A stretch of DNA of 47,106 nucleotides from Methanobacterium sp. PtaB.Bin024 (lineage in GTDB: Archaea > Methanobacteriota > Methanobacteria > Methanobacteriales > Methanobacteriaceae). This document shows, one piece after another, positions 1-7,398 of the stretch (position 1 is the first letter of the stretch; every line of letters starts with the position of its first letter). The notes below the pieces were generated by a model. The model made no database searches and was not told the DNA's origin. It was given only the letters and a program-made list of their open reading frames with translations. The DNA lies in the NCBI GenBank assembly GCA_002067065.1, contig MVPY01000053.1:1-47106 (forward strand). Direction: 5' to 3'. The position numbers and the translations under genes were made by a program.

Positions 1-73
<73 letters not shown>

Positions 74-104
74 TAGTTAGCACTTCCATGGTTTGGCTGG
101 TGAG

Positions 105-114
105 TTATATAAAG
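105..114 (-). promoter_or_regulatory. TATA box for tRNA-Val
   Basis: On the minus strand the sequence CTTTATATAA, preceded by an A-rich BRE-like stretch, lies about 33 bases upstream of the mature 5' end of tRNA-Val. This fits an archaeal TBP/TFB promoter with initiation roughly 10-15 bases before the tRNA. The spacing and sequence are seen; the promoter role is inferred. Confidence 0.6.
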
Positions 115-232
115 TTTTCCAAGATCAGACTTTCATGAATCAATGATTGGAAATACAATTTAATAACTAGTTTGACCAATACATTTGGGAAGAATCTATC
201 GAAATATCATTTATTTTTATGAGGGATATATA

Positions 233-1153
233 ATGGCCTTTGACGAGTCAGGAAAAATATGGTTCAATGGAGAGTTCGTTGATTGGAAAGAAGCAAATGT
301 TCACGCATTATCTCATGTGGTTCACTACGGATCAAGCGTATTTGAGGGAATACGATGTTATAATACCAAAAACGGGCCGGCAATACTCCGGTTAAAAGAA
401 CATGTGGAGCGACTGTACAACTCAGCGAAAATCTACAGGATGGAAATCCCCTACACACAGGATGAATTCTGTCAGGCTATAATTGACACCATAAAGATCA
501 ACGAACTCGAGGCCTGTTATATTCGCCCTGCCATATTCCGGGGATACGGAGAACTGGGAGTTTATCCCTTAAACTGTCCTGTTGAGTCCATTATTGCTGT
601 TTGGGCCTGGGGAAAATACTTGGGAGAGGAAGCCCTTGAACAAGGCGTGGATGTGGGTGTGTCCACCTGGCGCCGTATGGCACCTAACACCATGCCGAAC
701 ATGGCCAAGGCAGGTTCCAACTACATGAACAGCCAGCTGGCCAAGATGGAAGCAGTGGCCAATAATTATGATGAAGCAATAATGCTGGATTACCAGGGAA
801 TGGTTAGTGAAGGAAGTGGAGAAAACATCTTTGTAGTTAAAAACGGAGTTTTGCAGACACCTCCTCGTGCTTCTTCGTTGTTGGATGGGATAACGAGGAA
901 TTCCATAATAACACTGGCGAAAGATATGGATTTAGAAGTTAGAGAAGAAGAAATTCCTCGAGAAATGCTTTATATTGCCGATGAACTCTTTTTAACCGGC
1001 ACTGCAGCAGAAGTCACTCCCATCAGATCAGTTGACCGCATAACTGTGGGTAATGGAAAACGCGGCGAAATAACTAAAAAAATACAGGAACGATTTTTTG
1101 AAATTTTAGAAGCCGATACAGATGATGTTCATGGTTGGCTGACCTTTATTTAG
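233..1153 (+). CDS. ilvE: branched-chain-amino-acid aminotransferase
   Basis: A fold-type IV PLP aminotransferase of 306 residues, the usual length for IlvE. It catalyses the last step of valine, leucine and isoleucine synthesis, moving an amino group from glutamate to the branched-chain 2-oxoacid in the cytoplasm. Family signatures are visible: the N-terminal WFNGEFV and HALSHVVHYGSSVFEGIR segments, the PNTMPNMAKAGSNYMNSQLAK block holding the PLP lysine, EAIMLD, then VSEGSGENIF and FLTGTAAEVTPI near the C-terminus. The reading frame stays open back to 185, but GAGG at 221-224, about eight bases before the ATG at 233, and the normal N-terminus of the family support 233 as the start. The gene stands alone, divergent from tRNA-Val. 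Function is confident from sequence; substrate range is inferred from the family. Confidence 0.93.
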   Translation: MAFDESGKIWFNGEFVDWKEANVHALSHVVHYGSSVFEGIRCYNTKNGPAILRLKEHVERLYNSAKIYRMEIPYTQDEFCQAIIDTIKINELEACYIRPAIFRGYGELGVYPLNCPVESIIAVWAWGKYLGEEALEQGVDVGVSTWRRMAPNTMPNMAKAGSNYMNSQLAKMEAVANNYDEAIMLDYQGMVSEGSGENIFVVKNGVLQTPPRASSLLDGITRNSIITLAKDMDLEVREEEIPREMLYIADELFLTGTAAEVTPIRSVDRITVGNGKRGEITKKIQERFFEILEADTDDVHGWLTFI

Positions 1154-1360
1154 TTAAAAATACCCGTATTTAGCTAAAATTTTATTTTTCCTTCCTACCT
1201 TATTGTTTTTAATACAATGACAAGTTTTTCATCAAAGAGGATTATCATTAGATTTGGGTGGAAATTACTGGTAAATGGGAGGAAAATAACACTCAAAACC
1301 GGGAAAACTTTATTTTACGGTTTAACAATTAATTAAAGTGAAGGTTACAGATCATACCTC

Positions 1361-1421
1361 ATCTGAATAAATGATGAATCTTGATCTGAATAAATGATGA
1401 ATCTTGATCTGAATAAATGAT
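1361..1421 (+). repeat. 23-bp tandem direct repeat, about 2.7 copies
   Basis: The unit starting ATCTGAATAAATGATGAATC occurs at 1361-1383 and again at 1384-1406, both identical. A third partial copy of 15 bases lies at 1407-1421. The copies lie head to tail with no spacer. The perfect identity suggests recent slippage or duplication. There is no evidence of function beyond its position upstream of uppP. Confidence 0.9.
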
Positions 1422-1507
1422 AAAACTGTTAGGAATAGTTGAAAGCGATCCAAAAAATCCATTTAAAGGAGTAAACTTATTTTAGTATGATCTAAAGCGA
1501 GCTTTAA

Positions 1508-1550
1508 TTATAAGTTATAACTTATAAGTTACAATTTATAAGTTATAAGC
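1508..1550. repeat. AT-rich palindrome and repeats (TATAAGTTATAA type)
   Basis: A perfect 20-bp palindrome, TTATAAGTTATAACTTATAA, occupies 1508-1527. It is followed by further copies of the TTATAAGTTA motif to about 1550. A related 14-bp tandem duplication lies downstream of the Kae1-Bud32 gene at 7103-7130. It could be an operator or a cruciform-forming element; the palindrome is seen and any role is inferred. Confidence 0.75.
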
Positions 1551-1668
1551 ACATGATTTAAATAATTGTGAAAGGTAGTCATTACTCCTAGTAATTGAGA
1601 GTTATGGATAATCATCAAATTAACAAAATGAAAATAAGGATATTATCAAAGAAATGGAGATATTATTT

Positions 1669-2502
1669 ATGGATATTATTCAAGCAATAATCATGGGCGC
1701 TGTACAGGGTTTAACTGAATTTTTACCCATCAGCAGCTCAGCACATTTAGTTATAATACCTGAAATAATGGGTGTAAAATCCAGTTTAGCCTTTGACACT
1801 CTCCTACACGTAGGAACACTACTGGCTGTGGTGGGATATTTCTGGAAAGATATCATCGCCATGATTCAAGCTTTCGTATCCAGCATCATCGACATTTTCC
1901 ATGGAAACTTCAAAAAAAATATCAAAGAAGACTCCTTTAAAAGACTGACTTGGCTGGTGATCATTGGTACCATCCCTGCAGGTCTGATGGGAGTGCTGTT
2001 TAAAAGTGAGTTTGAAAACCTTTTCAGCTCAGTTGCTGCTGTTGGTTTTTTCCTTCTCATAACTGGGGTTATTTTATGGGGTGCTGAATGGATTGGTAAA
2101 AGAAACAAGGATAAGGAAGGTAAAAAGATTAAAGAAGTTACTTTCACCAACTCACTGGTCATAGGTCTTTTCCAGGGATTTGCCATTGCCCCGGGAATAT
2201 CCCGTTCTGGATCAACTATAGCTGCCGGACTATTCTCAGGACTGGAAAGAAAATTAGCAGCACGTTACAGTTTCTTACTGTCCATACCTGCCATACTGGG
2301 TGCTGCACTGATACAGGCAAAGGACATTGCTAGCTTTGATACGAACATGGGAGTGGCAGTTGCAGGGTTTTTATCAGCGATGGTATTCAGCTACCTGGCT
2401 GTTAAATTTATGATGAGCTACATCCAAAAGCACAGTCTGGTAATATTCGCCTACTACTGTTGGATAGTTGGTGCTGTAACCTTAATCCTGACATTTGCAT
2501 GA
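1669..2502 (+). CDS. uppP: undecaprenyl-diphosphatase (UppP/BacA family)
   Basis: An integral membrane polyprenyl-diphosphate phosphatase of 277 residues. It removes a phosphate from C55-type polyprenyl diphosphate so the lipid carrier can be reused for exported glycans. In a pseudomurein-walled methanogen this would serve wall and glycoprotein assembly, which is an inference. The two BacA signatures are present: the N-terminal G-L-T-E-F-L-P-I-S-S-S-A-H segment and the later P-G-I-S-R-S-G-S-T segment that carries active-site Arg and Ser. Several hydrophobic helices fill the rest. An ATG at 1654 is also in frame, but GGAGA at 1656-1660 sits eight bases before the ATG at 1669, which also matches the usual N-terminus. 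The gene stands alone with a long upstream region carrying AT-rich repeats. Confidence 0.93.
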   Translation: MDIIQAIIMGAVQGLTEFLPISSSAHLVIIPEIMGVKSSLAFDTLLHVGTLLAVVGYFWKDIIAMIQAFVSSIIDIFHGNFKKNIKEDSFKRLTWLVIIGTIPAGLMGVLFKSEFENLFSSVAAVGFFLLITGVILWGAEWIGKRNKDKEGKKIKEVTFTNSLVIGLFQGFAIAPGISRSGSTIAAGLFSGLERKLAARYSFLLSIPAILGAALIQAKDIASFDTNMGVAVAGFLSAMVFSYLAVKFMMSYIQKHSLVIFAYYCWIVGAVTLILTFA

Positions 2503-2548
2503 ACATAATCAGGTTAGGCTATACTTAATTTTGGTCAATTTTTTTATT

Positions 2549-3259
2549 TCATCTAAGACCAATTTTTGCCAGTACTGTGCAGGGAGCACCATCCAGGTCT
2601 CCCACCTGCCAGGGCACAACTATGACTTCCTGGATCTGGGTATTTTTATCAATGTCTGAAAGATCCAGATCTTCCACAAACAGCAATGGTTTTCCAAAAT
2701 CTTCATTTTCCCTAAATGCAGCTTGATGAACTTCCACAGATTCTTCTGCATGGCCATATCGAGACATAGAAACTGAATCTATTCCAACACAGCGTAGTTT
2801 AGGGAATTTATCCCTTAAATAGTAAACTGCCCCTGGAGAAATTCCCGGATTTTGTTCTAGATACAATTTAGGGTCTGTATCATGATACTGATGAAACCCT
2901 GTGCAAAGCAGGAGACAGTCCAATTTATCATCCCTAATTTTTGAAACATCTTCCACATCAACCAGTTCACCGGGTTTTTTAGGACAATCCAAAACCATAG
3001 GATGAGTAAATGAGAGTTCTTCTGGGCTATAATCAGAAATAAATCTCCCACCAAGAATAAAATGTGCTGGAGCATCAATATGGGTTCCGCAATGGTTTTC
3101 CGCTGTGATTAAAGAAGTGTTATAGTTATCTCCCTGACTAATCCTGTTGATTGGCCTAATTTTAAGTGGATTCAGTCCAATGTGAACCAGGCTATTTTCA
3201 CGAAGCGTGTATGAAAGCCTTATATATTTAAAATTCTTATTTATACTCTCTTTAGACAT
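2549..3259 (-). CDS. cyclase-family metal-dependent hydrolase (kynurenine formamidase-like)
   Basis: A 236-residue member of the cyclase/KynB superfamily (PF04199). The diagnostic metal-binding motif H-x-G-T-H-x-D-x-P is at residues 56-64, followed by His66 and a conserved downstream histidine region. Family members hydrolyse amides or esters such as N-formylkynurenine or isatin. There are no tryptophan-degradation genes around it, so the substrate cannot be named. The start ATG at 3259 is preceded by GGAGG at eight bases. It lies first in a minus-strand run toward lower coordinates, after the SpoIIM-like gene, with a 76-base gap between them. The family call is good; the reaction is unknown. 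Confidence 0.8.
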   Translation of the reverse strand: MSKESINKNFKYIRLSYTLRENSLVHIGLNPLKIRPINRISQGDNYNTSLITAENHCGTHIDAPAHFILGGRFISDYSPEELSFTHPMVLDCPKKPGELVDVEDVSKIRDDKLDCLLLCTGFHQYHDTDPKLYLEQNPGISPGAVYYLRDKFPKLRCVGIDSVSMSRYGHAEESVEVHQAAFRENEDFGKPLLFVEDLDLSDIDKNTQIQEVIVVPWQVGDLDGAPCTVLAKIGLR

Positions 3260-3335
3260 TTAAAAATCCTCCCACCTCTTTAAAAGTTATGGTTTTGAGT
3301 TGTTATATCCTTTTTTGTACGGTGCAACCTCTTTA

Positions 3336-4058
3336 TTAAAACACACATGAATACACACCGGTATAAAAATCTATCCAGGAAATATAAGGATGGGTTAAGA
3401 TGTAAACCCACCATGTACTCCAGAAAACCTCTAAAATTGCTGCTATAGCCAACAAAATAATTATTCGCAACACCAGAGGAATGAATTCATTCCAGATTCT
3501 GTGTTTGAATCTTTTTAGAGATCTTTGTCTTAAAGAATCAATTAAAGTACCATAAAAGGTAATGAAAGCATCAATCACCAGAATCGCAGCCCCAACTTCA
3601 AATACCAGATGAAAAGAACCGAATAAGAAAATGAACCCTTTAAAGGCTCCAAATTTAGTTATTAGAAAGTAAAAAACTGAACCAAGAAATCCAAACAGGT
3701 TAATAAGAATTACGGGGATTATTAAGAATCCTGAAAAGATGCACTCCAGAGAAACAACCAGATTGTTGGAAAATATTCCCCAGCTGACTTTTCCCAGGAA
3801 AAATACAAACTGATCCATAAAGTACTGAAAGGAAATTTCATTGGGCGGAATAAATTGAGCTGTTAAATGATTCAACAGGAACCCACCATCGAAGGTAGAT
3901 TGCGCTTTTGCAGGATCCATAAATGCAAATAAAAAACCACCTATGAAAAAGATAACAAAAATAATAGAAGAATACTTAGAGGGTCTAAAGCCAATGATAA
4001 ATGACTTTATCCTTTTTCCAGGTCTTATTGGTACATTTTTCCAGGAAGGCATCTTCAT
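3336..4058 (-). CDS. SpoIIM/DUF95-like integral membrane protein
   Basis: A 240-residue multi-pass membrane protein. After a short basic N-terminus come hydrophobic segments at roughly residues 31-49, 100-130, 135-160 and 195-225. The middle part, with an N-N-x-x-V-S-L-E segment followed by F-S-G-F-L and later an F-E-V-G-A-A-I motif, resembles the stage II sporulation protein M (DUF95) family. In Bacillus that protein acts in engulfment. Archaea do not sporulate, so the archaeal members must do something else, perhaps in membrane or wall remodelling (inference). AAGG lies eight bases before the chosen ATG. It sits between cobT and the cyclase gene, all on the minus strand, with no overlap. 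Confidence 0.72.
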   Translation of the reverse strand: MKMPSWKNVPIRPGKRIKSFIIGFRPSKYSSIIFVIFFIGGFLFAFMDPAKAQSTFDGGFLLNHLTAQFIPPNEISFQYFMDQFVFFLGKVSWGIFSNNLVVSLECIFSGFLIIPVILINLFGFLGSVFYFLITKFGAFKGFIFLFGSFHLVFEVGAAILVIDAFITFYGTLIDSLRQRSLKRFKHRIWNEFIPLVLRIIILLAIAAILEVFWSTWWVYILTHPYISWIDFYTGVYSCVF

Positions 4059-4148
4059 TTTTCTGACCTTCTGGTACTCGAAGAATGATTGGAAGTTAAC
4101 AATAAATTAGATTCAGGATTAAAAGGGAGAACCCCTTCCAATACCCTT

Positions 4149-5216
4149 TTAAAATATTTTCTGGCAGAGTTCCTCTGTTTTTAATCTGATATCATCCACC
4201 GAGACTCCTTTAAGACTGGCGGCCAGCATTGCCCCTCCTGCTCCAACACCCTCTTTAACCACTCCCTTCGTGTAATTTACCAGTCCGTGGTTTTCTGATT
4301 TTTCAAATCCAGGATCAACTGCAAATATGTTCAAAGGTGCAATTTGTCTGGCAATGAAGTTGATGTCGGAAGTTTCATCCTTGGCCACGAATATGGTGGT
4401 GGCAATGGAAACCTCATCAAAATTAAAATCATTAATTGATTCTTTTAAGAATGCACAAACCGCAGTCATCTGTGTTCCACCCGCCAGAATCACCGGTACA
4501 GTACTCCCTGCAGTGATCCCTGCAACTGCAGGAATCATTGGATCTCCAACAACCTCCACTGCCTGGTACGGATCCAGAGGAATTTTATCCATTAAACCAG
4601 CTGCCTTGAGACCTTTTTCCACGGTCTCGCGTTTGAGTGAGTGGGGATTTTCCGGTGTGCTTCCACTGACCTTACCCCATGCATCATAACCCATGGCCTC
4701 CAGAACACCTAAAGCTGTGGTAGTGCCAGCAGGAGTGCTCTCACCAATTACAATATAACTGGTGAGTTTGGAGAGGGTTTCTCCCAACATTTTACCTTTG
4801 TTAAATATTTTCCTGGGATTTTCAACTGCTTTGCCAGTTAAAATATTTTGTCCCGGTTTATCATTTATATTAACGTAAGGCATGTTGGGTTTGATGGCTG
4901 AACCTGCATCAGCAACTAAAAAAGGAATTTCAGCCATTTCAAGGGATGCTTTAGTAATTACTGCAGGTGTGGGGGCGGCCTGATCTTCCACCACTGTTTG
5001 TGGTATTTCAGGAAGACATTTAGGTTCACCATGAGTAATCAACTCCACATCTGCTGCGGGTGTGTAATCAGTTAATTCGGGTGAAGCTCCTGCGCCGGTT
5101 ATTTCAGGTATACGTGATGTTAATGTTGATGCAATTACGCATAAAAATAATGAATCCTTATTCTGTAGTTTCTGTAGTATGTCGCGTGATCCGAAACTTT
5201 TAACGGTCTTATCCAT
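4149..5216 (-). CDS. cobT: archaeal CobT-type nicotinate-nucleotide:dimethylbenzimidazole phosphoribosyltransferase (UPF0284)
   Basis: A 355-residue protein of the archaeal CobT/UPF0284 family. The bacterial relative transfers phosphoribose from nicotinate mononucleotide to the lower-ligand base of cobamides. Methanogens of this order commonly use 5-hydroxybenzimidazole, so the natural base may differ. Supporting segments are T-S-R-I-P-E-I-T-G-A-G-A-S-P near residue 33, G-E-S-T-P-A-G-T-T-T-A-L-G near residue 157, and the glycine-rich L-A-G-G-T-Q-M-T near residue 244. Length agrees with the family. It is divergent from Kae1-Bud32, and a TATA-like box lies 35 bases upstream. Other cobamide genes in the window (cbiB, cbiG, cbiH) are 19-27 kb away. 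Confidence 0.88.
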   Translation of the reverse strand: MDKTVKSFGSRDILQKLQNKDSLFLCVIASTLTSRIPEITGAGASPELTDYTPAADVELITHGEPKCLPEIPQTVVEDQAAPTPAVITKASLEMAEIPFLVADAGSAIKPNMPYVNINDKPGQNILTGKAVENPRKIFNKGKMLGETLSKLTSYIVIGESTPAGTTTALGVLEAMGYDAWGKVSGSTPENPHSLKRETVEKGLKAAGLMDKIPLDPYQAVEVVGDPMIPAVAGITAGSTVPVILAGGTQMTAVCAFLKESINDFNFDEVSIATTIFVAKDETSDINFIARQIAPLNIFAVDPGFEKSENHGLVNYTKGVVKEGVGAGGAMLAASLKGVSVDDIRLKTEELCQKIF

Positions 5217-5250
5217 GTTATCAATCCAACAATCGACTTAGTATACATTC

Positions 5251-5260
5251 ACTTATAAAG
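5251..5260 (-). promoter_or_regulatory. TATA box for cobT
   Basis: CTTTATAAGT on the minus strand lies about 35 bases upstream of the cobT start codon, at the usual distance for an archaeal TATA box driving a transcript with a short leader. Promoter function is inferred from sequence and position. Confidence 0.5.
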
Positions 5261-5438
5261 GATAGGGGGAGGTGATATATAAAATAAAAACTTGTTACAA
5301 GACAAAAAGTTACTGTGTTTTGTAAACCAAATATAAGATTATACAAGAAACTATCGATATAAACTGATTTAACCTAAAGTCGAGTTATGGGTTAAATTCA
5401 ATAAATCATCCATTTTACAATTTTAAAGTGTGATTCAT

Positions 5439-7097
5439 TTGATATGTATAGGATTAGAGGGAACAGCAGAGAAAACTGGTGTGGGAATTGTAGATTCTGA
5501 AGGTAACATCCTGGCCTCCCGGGGTAATGCCCTCCTACCAGAGAAAGGAGGAATACATCCTCGTGAGGCAGCCGAACACCATGCTGAAAATCTAATTCCC
5601 CTTATTAAACAAGCACTGGAAGAAGCAGATCTAGAGCTTGAAGATGTTGATTTGGTGTCCTTTGCCCGTGGCCCTGGCCTGGGACCTGCTCTACGCACCG
5701 TAGCCACGGCTGCACGTAGCCTAGCTCTCCTGCTGGACGTGCCCATAATAGGTGTGAACCACTGTATAGGCCATATAGAAATAGGTAGATTAACCACAGG
5801 ATGCCAGGACCCCCTGACACTTTATGTCAGTGGTGGAAACACCCAGGTGATTGCCTTTGATGCTGGTCGTTACCAGATCTTCGGAGAGACCCTGGATATT
5901 GCCATTGGAAACTGCCTGGATCAGTTCGCCCGTGAGGTTGGCTTAGGACATCCTGGCGGTCCCAGAGTAGAAGAACTGGCCAAGAAATCTGAAAATTACA
6001 TTAAATTACCATACACTGTGAAGGGTATGGATTTGTCCTTTTCAGGATTGCTCACTGCTGCTATCCGTAAATATGAAGCTGGATCTCGGCTGGAAGATGT
6101 CTGTTACAGTCTGCAGGAAACTGCTTTTTCCATGCTGGTGGAGGTGACTGAACGGGCACTGGCCCATGCCAAGAAGTCTGAAGTGCTGCTGGTGGGTGGT
6201 GTGGCCGCCAATCAGCGCCTGCGTGAGATGCTGGAGATCATGGCTAGAGAGCATTACGCTCACTTTTACATGCCTGAAATGAAGTACTGTGGAGATAACG
6301 GCGCTATGATCGCATGGCTGGGTCTTTTAATGCATCAACATGGTGTTAAACAGGACATTAAGGATACAAATGTTATACAGCGTTATCGTACCGATCAGGT
6401 GGAGGTTCCCTGGAGGGAAAAATCAGCATTGAAACTGGAATTACCTCCAGAACTGGTAGCCAAGGGTGCAGAGGCCAACATCTATCCTGATCACTATCTT
6501 GGTGAGGAAGTACTCCTAAAAAAGAGAATCCCCAAAGGATATAGAATAGGGGATATTGATACCTACCTTCGCAAGAAGCGAACCAAAAAAGAAGCAAAAC
6601 TCTTGGGAGAAGCAAAACGCTGCGGAGTTGTTACCCCCCTGGTTTACGATGTGGACCAGACTGAAAGCACCATTACCATGGGAAAGATTGCCGGAAAAGA
6701 AGTTAAAGAAGTTTTCAGCAAGAAAATTCCCCTAAATACATCAGAAATAATTTCAATTTCAGAAGGTATTGGTGAAAATGTAGCCCGTCTCCATGACTGT
6801 GGCATTATACACGGGGATCTCACCACCAGTAACATAATCCTAAAATCAGATGTAGAAAACCAGGATCATCAACTTGTATTCATTGACTTTGGCCTGGGAA
6901 AAATCTCTGATCTGGTTGAAGATAAAGGAGTGGACCTTCTTGTATTCAAAAAGGCCATCAGTGGAATCCATCATGAGATCAGCCAGGTTTGTTTTGACTC
7001 CATAATCAAAGGATATGAATGTGCCAGAGATTGTAAAGAAGTTGTGGCCAAGATTAATGAAATTGAAAGTAGGGGTCGTTACACCTCCTCAAAATAA
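5439..7097 (+). CDS. Kae1-Bud32 fusion (KEOPS tRNA N6-threonylcarbamoyladenosine complex)
   Basis: A bifunctional KEOPS subunit of about 552 residues. The N-terminal Kae1/TsaD domain (about 1-325) transfers threonylcarbamoyl to A37 of ANN-decoding tRNAs. The C-terminal Bud32 domain (about 340-552) is a small atypical kinase/ATPase that regulates it. Visible marks are the start G-L-E-G-T-A-E-K-T-G, the metal-binding H-x-x-x-H near residue 108, G-G-N-T-Q-V, and D-N-G-A-M-I-A-W. Bud32 shows the catalytic H-G-D-L-T-T-S-N and the D-F-G metal loop. The frame opens with GTG at 5430, but family proteins begin M-I-C-x-G-x-E-G, which matches TTG at 5439, and GTGAT at 5430-5434 then works as the ribosome-binding site. 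The fusion is known in several euryarchaea. Function is firm; the start is less so. Confidence 0.94.
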   Translation: MICIGLEGTAEKTGVGIVDSEGNILASRGNALLPEKGGIHPREAAEHHAENLIPLIKQALEEADLELEDVDLVSFARGPGLGPALRTVATAARSLALLLDVPIIGVNHCIGHIEIGRLTTGCQDPLTLYVSGGNTQVIAFDAGRYQIFGETLDIAIGNCLDQFAREVGLGHPGGPRVEELAKKSENYIKLPYTVKGMDLSFSGLLTAAIRKYEAGSRLEDVCYSLQETAFSMLVEVTERALAHAKKSEVLLVGGVAANQRLREMLEIMAREHYAHFYMPEMKYCGDNGAMIAWLGLLMHQHGVKQDIKDTNVIQRYRTDQVEVPWREKSALKLELPPELVAKGAEANIYPDHYLGEEVLLKKRIPKGYRIGDIDTYLRKKRTKKEAKLLGEAKRCGVVTPLVYDVDQTESTITMGKIAGKEVKEVFSKKIPLNTSEIISISEGIGENVARLHDCGIIHGDLTTSNIILKSDVENQDHQLVFIDFGLGKISDLVEDKGVDLLVFKKAISGIHHEISQVCFDSIIKGYECARDCKEVVAKINEIESRGRYTSSK

Positions 7098-7398
7098 ATA
7101 AAAAGTGATAAGTTATAAGTGATAAGTTATAATTTTAGATTCATCCCAATCAACATATTAATCAGCGAATTTCAAGGAAGATAAATTAATATTAGTCCAC
7201 TTACACTATTTATTTACATTCTAAATTAGTTTTAAAAGTATTTATTCCAATTTTAACGAGCATTTTAAATGTATATTCAAATTTAAAACGTTCATATCAC
7301 CCCCATCACATAATAATTTTTTAATTTAAGTTAATATAGAATCATGTCGTCGGAAAAATTATATGAAATCATTTCCATAAGATACACACAGTGATTCT
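7098..7398. other. intergenic region downstream of Kae1-Bud32
   Basis: About 300 bases without a gene. The first part contains a perfect 14-bp tandem duplication, AAGTGATAAGTTAT at 7103-7116 and 7117-7130. The remainder is AT-rich and presumably carries the promoter of the 594-aa gene. A 16-codon ORF near 7344 is too short to support. Confidence 0.55.
7103..7130 (+). repeat. 14-bp perfect tandem duplication
   Basis: AAGTGATAAGTTAT occurs twice in a row. Its core GATAAGTTATAA resembles the palindromic element upstream of uppP (1508-1550). Function is unknown. Confidence 0.85.

Larger units (their letters stand above)
1154..1668. other. intergenic region with short repeats
   Basis: This non-coding stretch separates ilvE from uppP. 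It begins with T-rich runs (about 1176-1211) that could end ilvE transcription. It then holds a 23-bp tandem repeat (1361-1421) and a palindromic AT-rich element (1508-1550) upstream of uppP. No convincing small ORF or RNA gene is seen. Confidence 0.6.

Noticed and set aside
5435..5820. Minus-strand ORFs at the start of Kae1-Bud32
   Set aside because: Arg/Ser-rich shadow frames of the Kae1 domain.
7344..7394. 16-codon ORF before the 594-aa gene
   Set aside because: It ends just before the downstream start and has no supporting signal; could be a leader peptide but nothing shows it.
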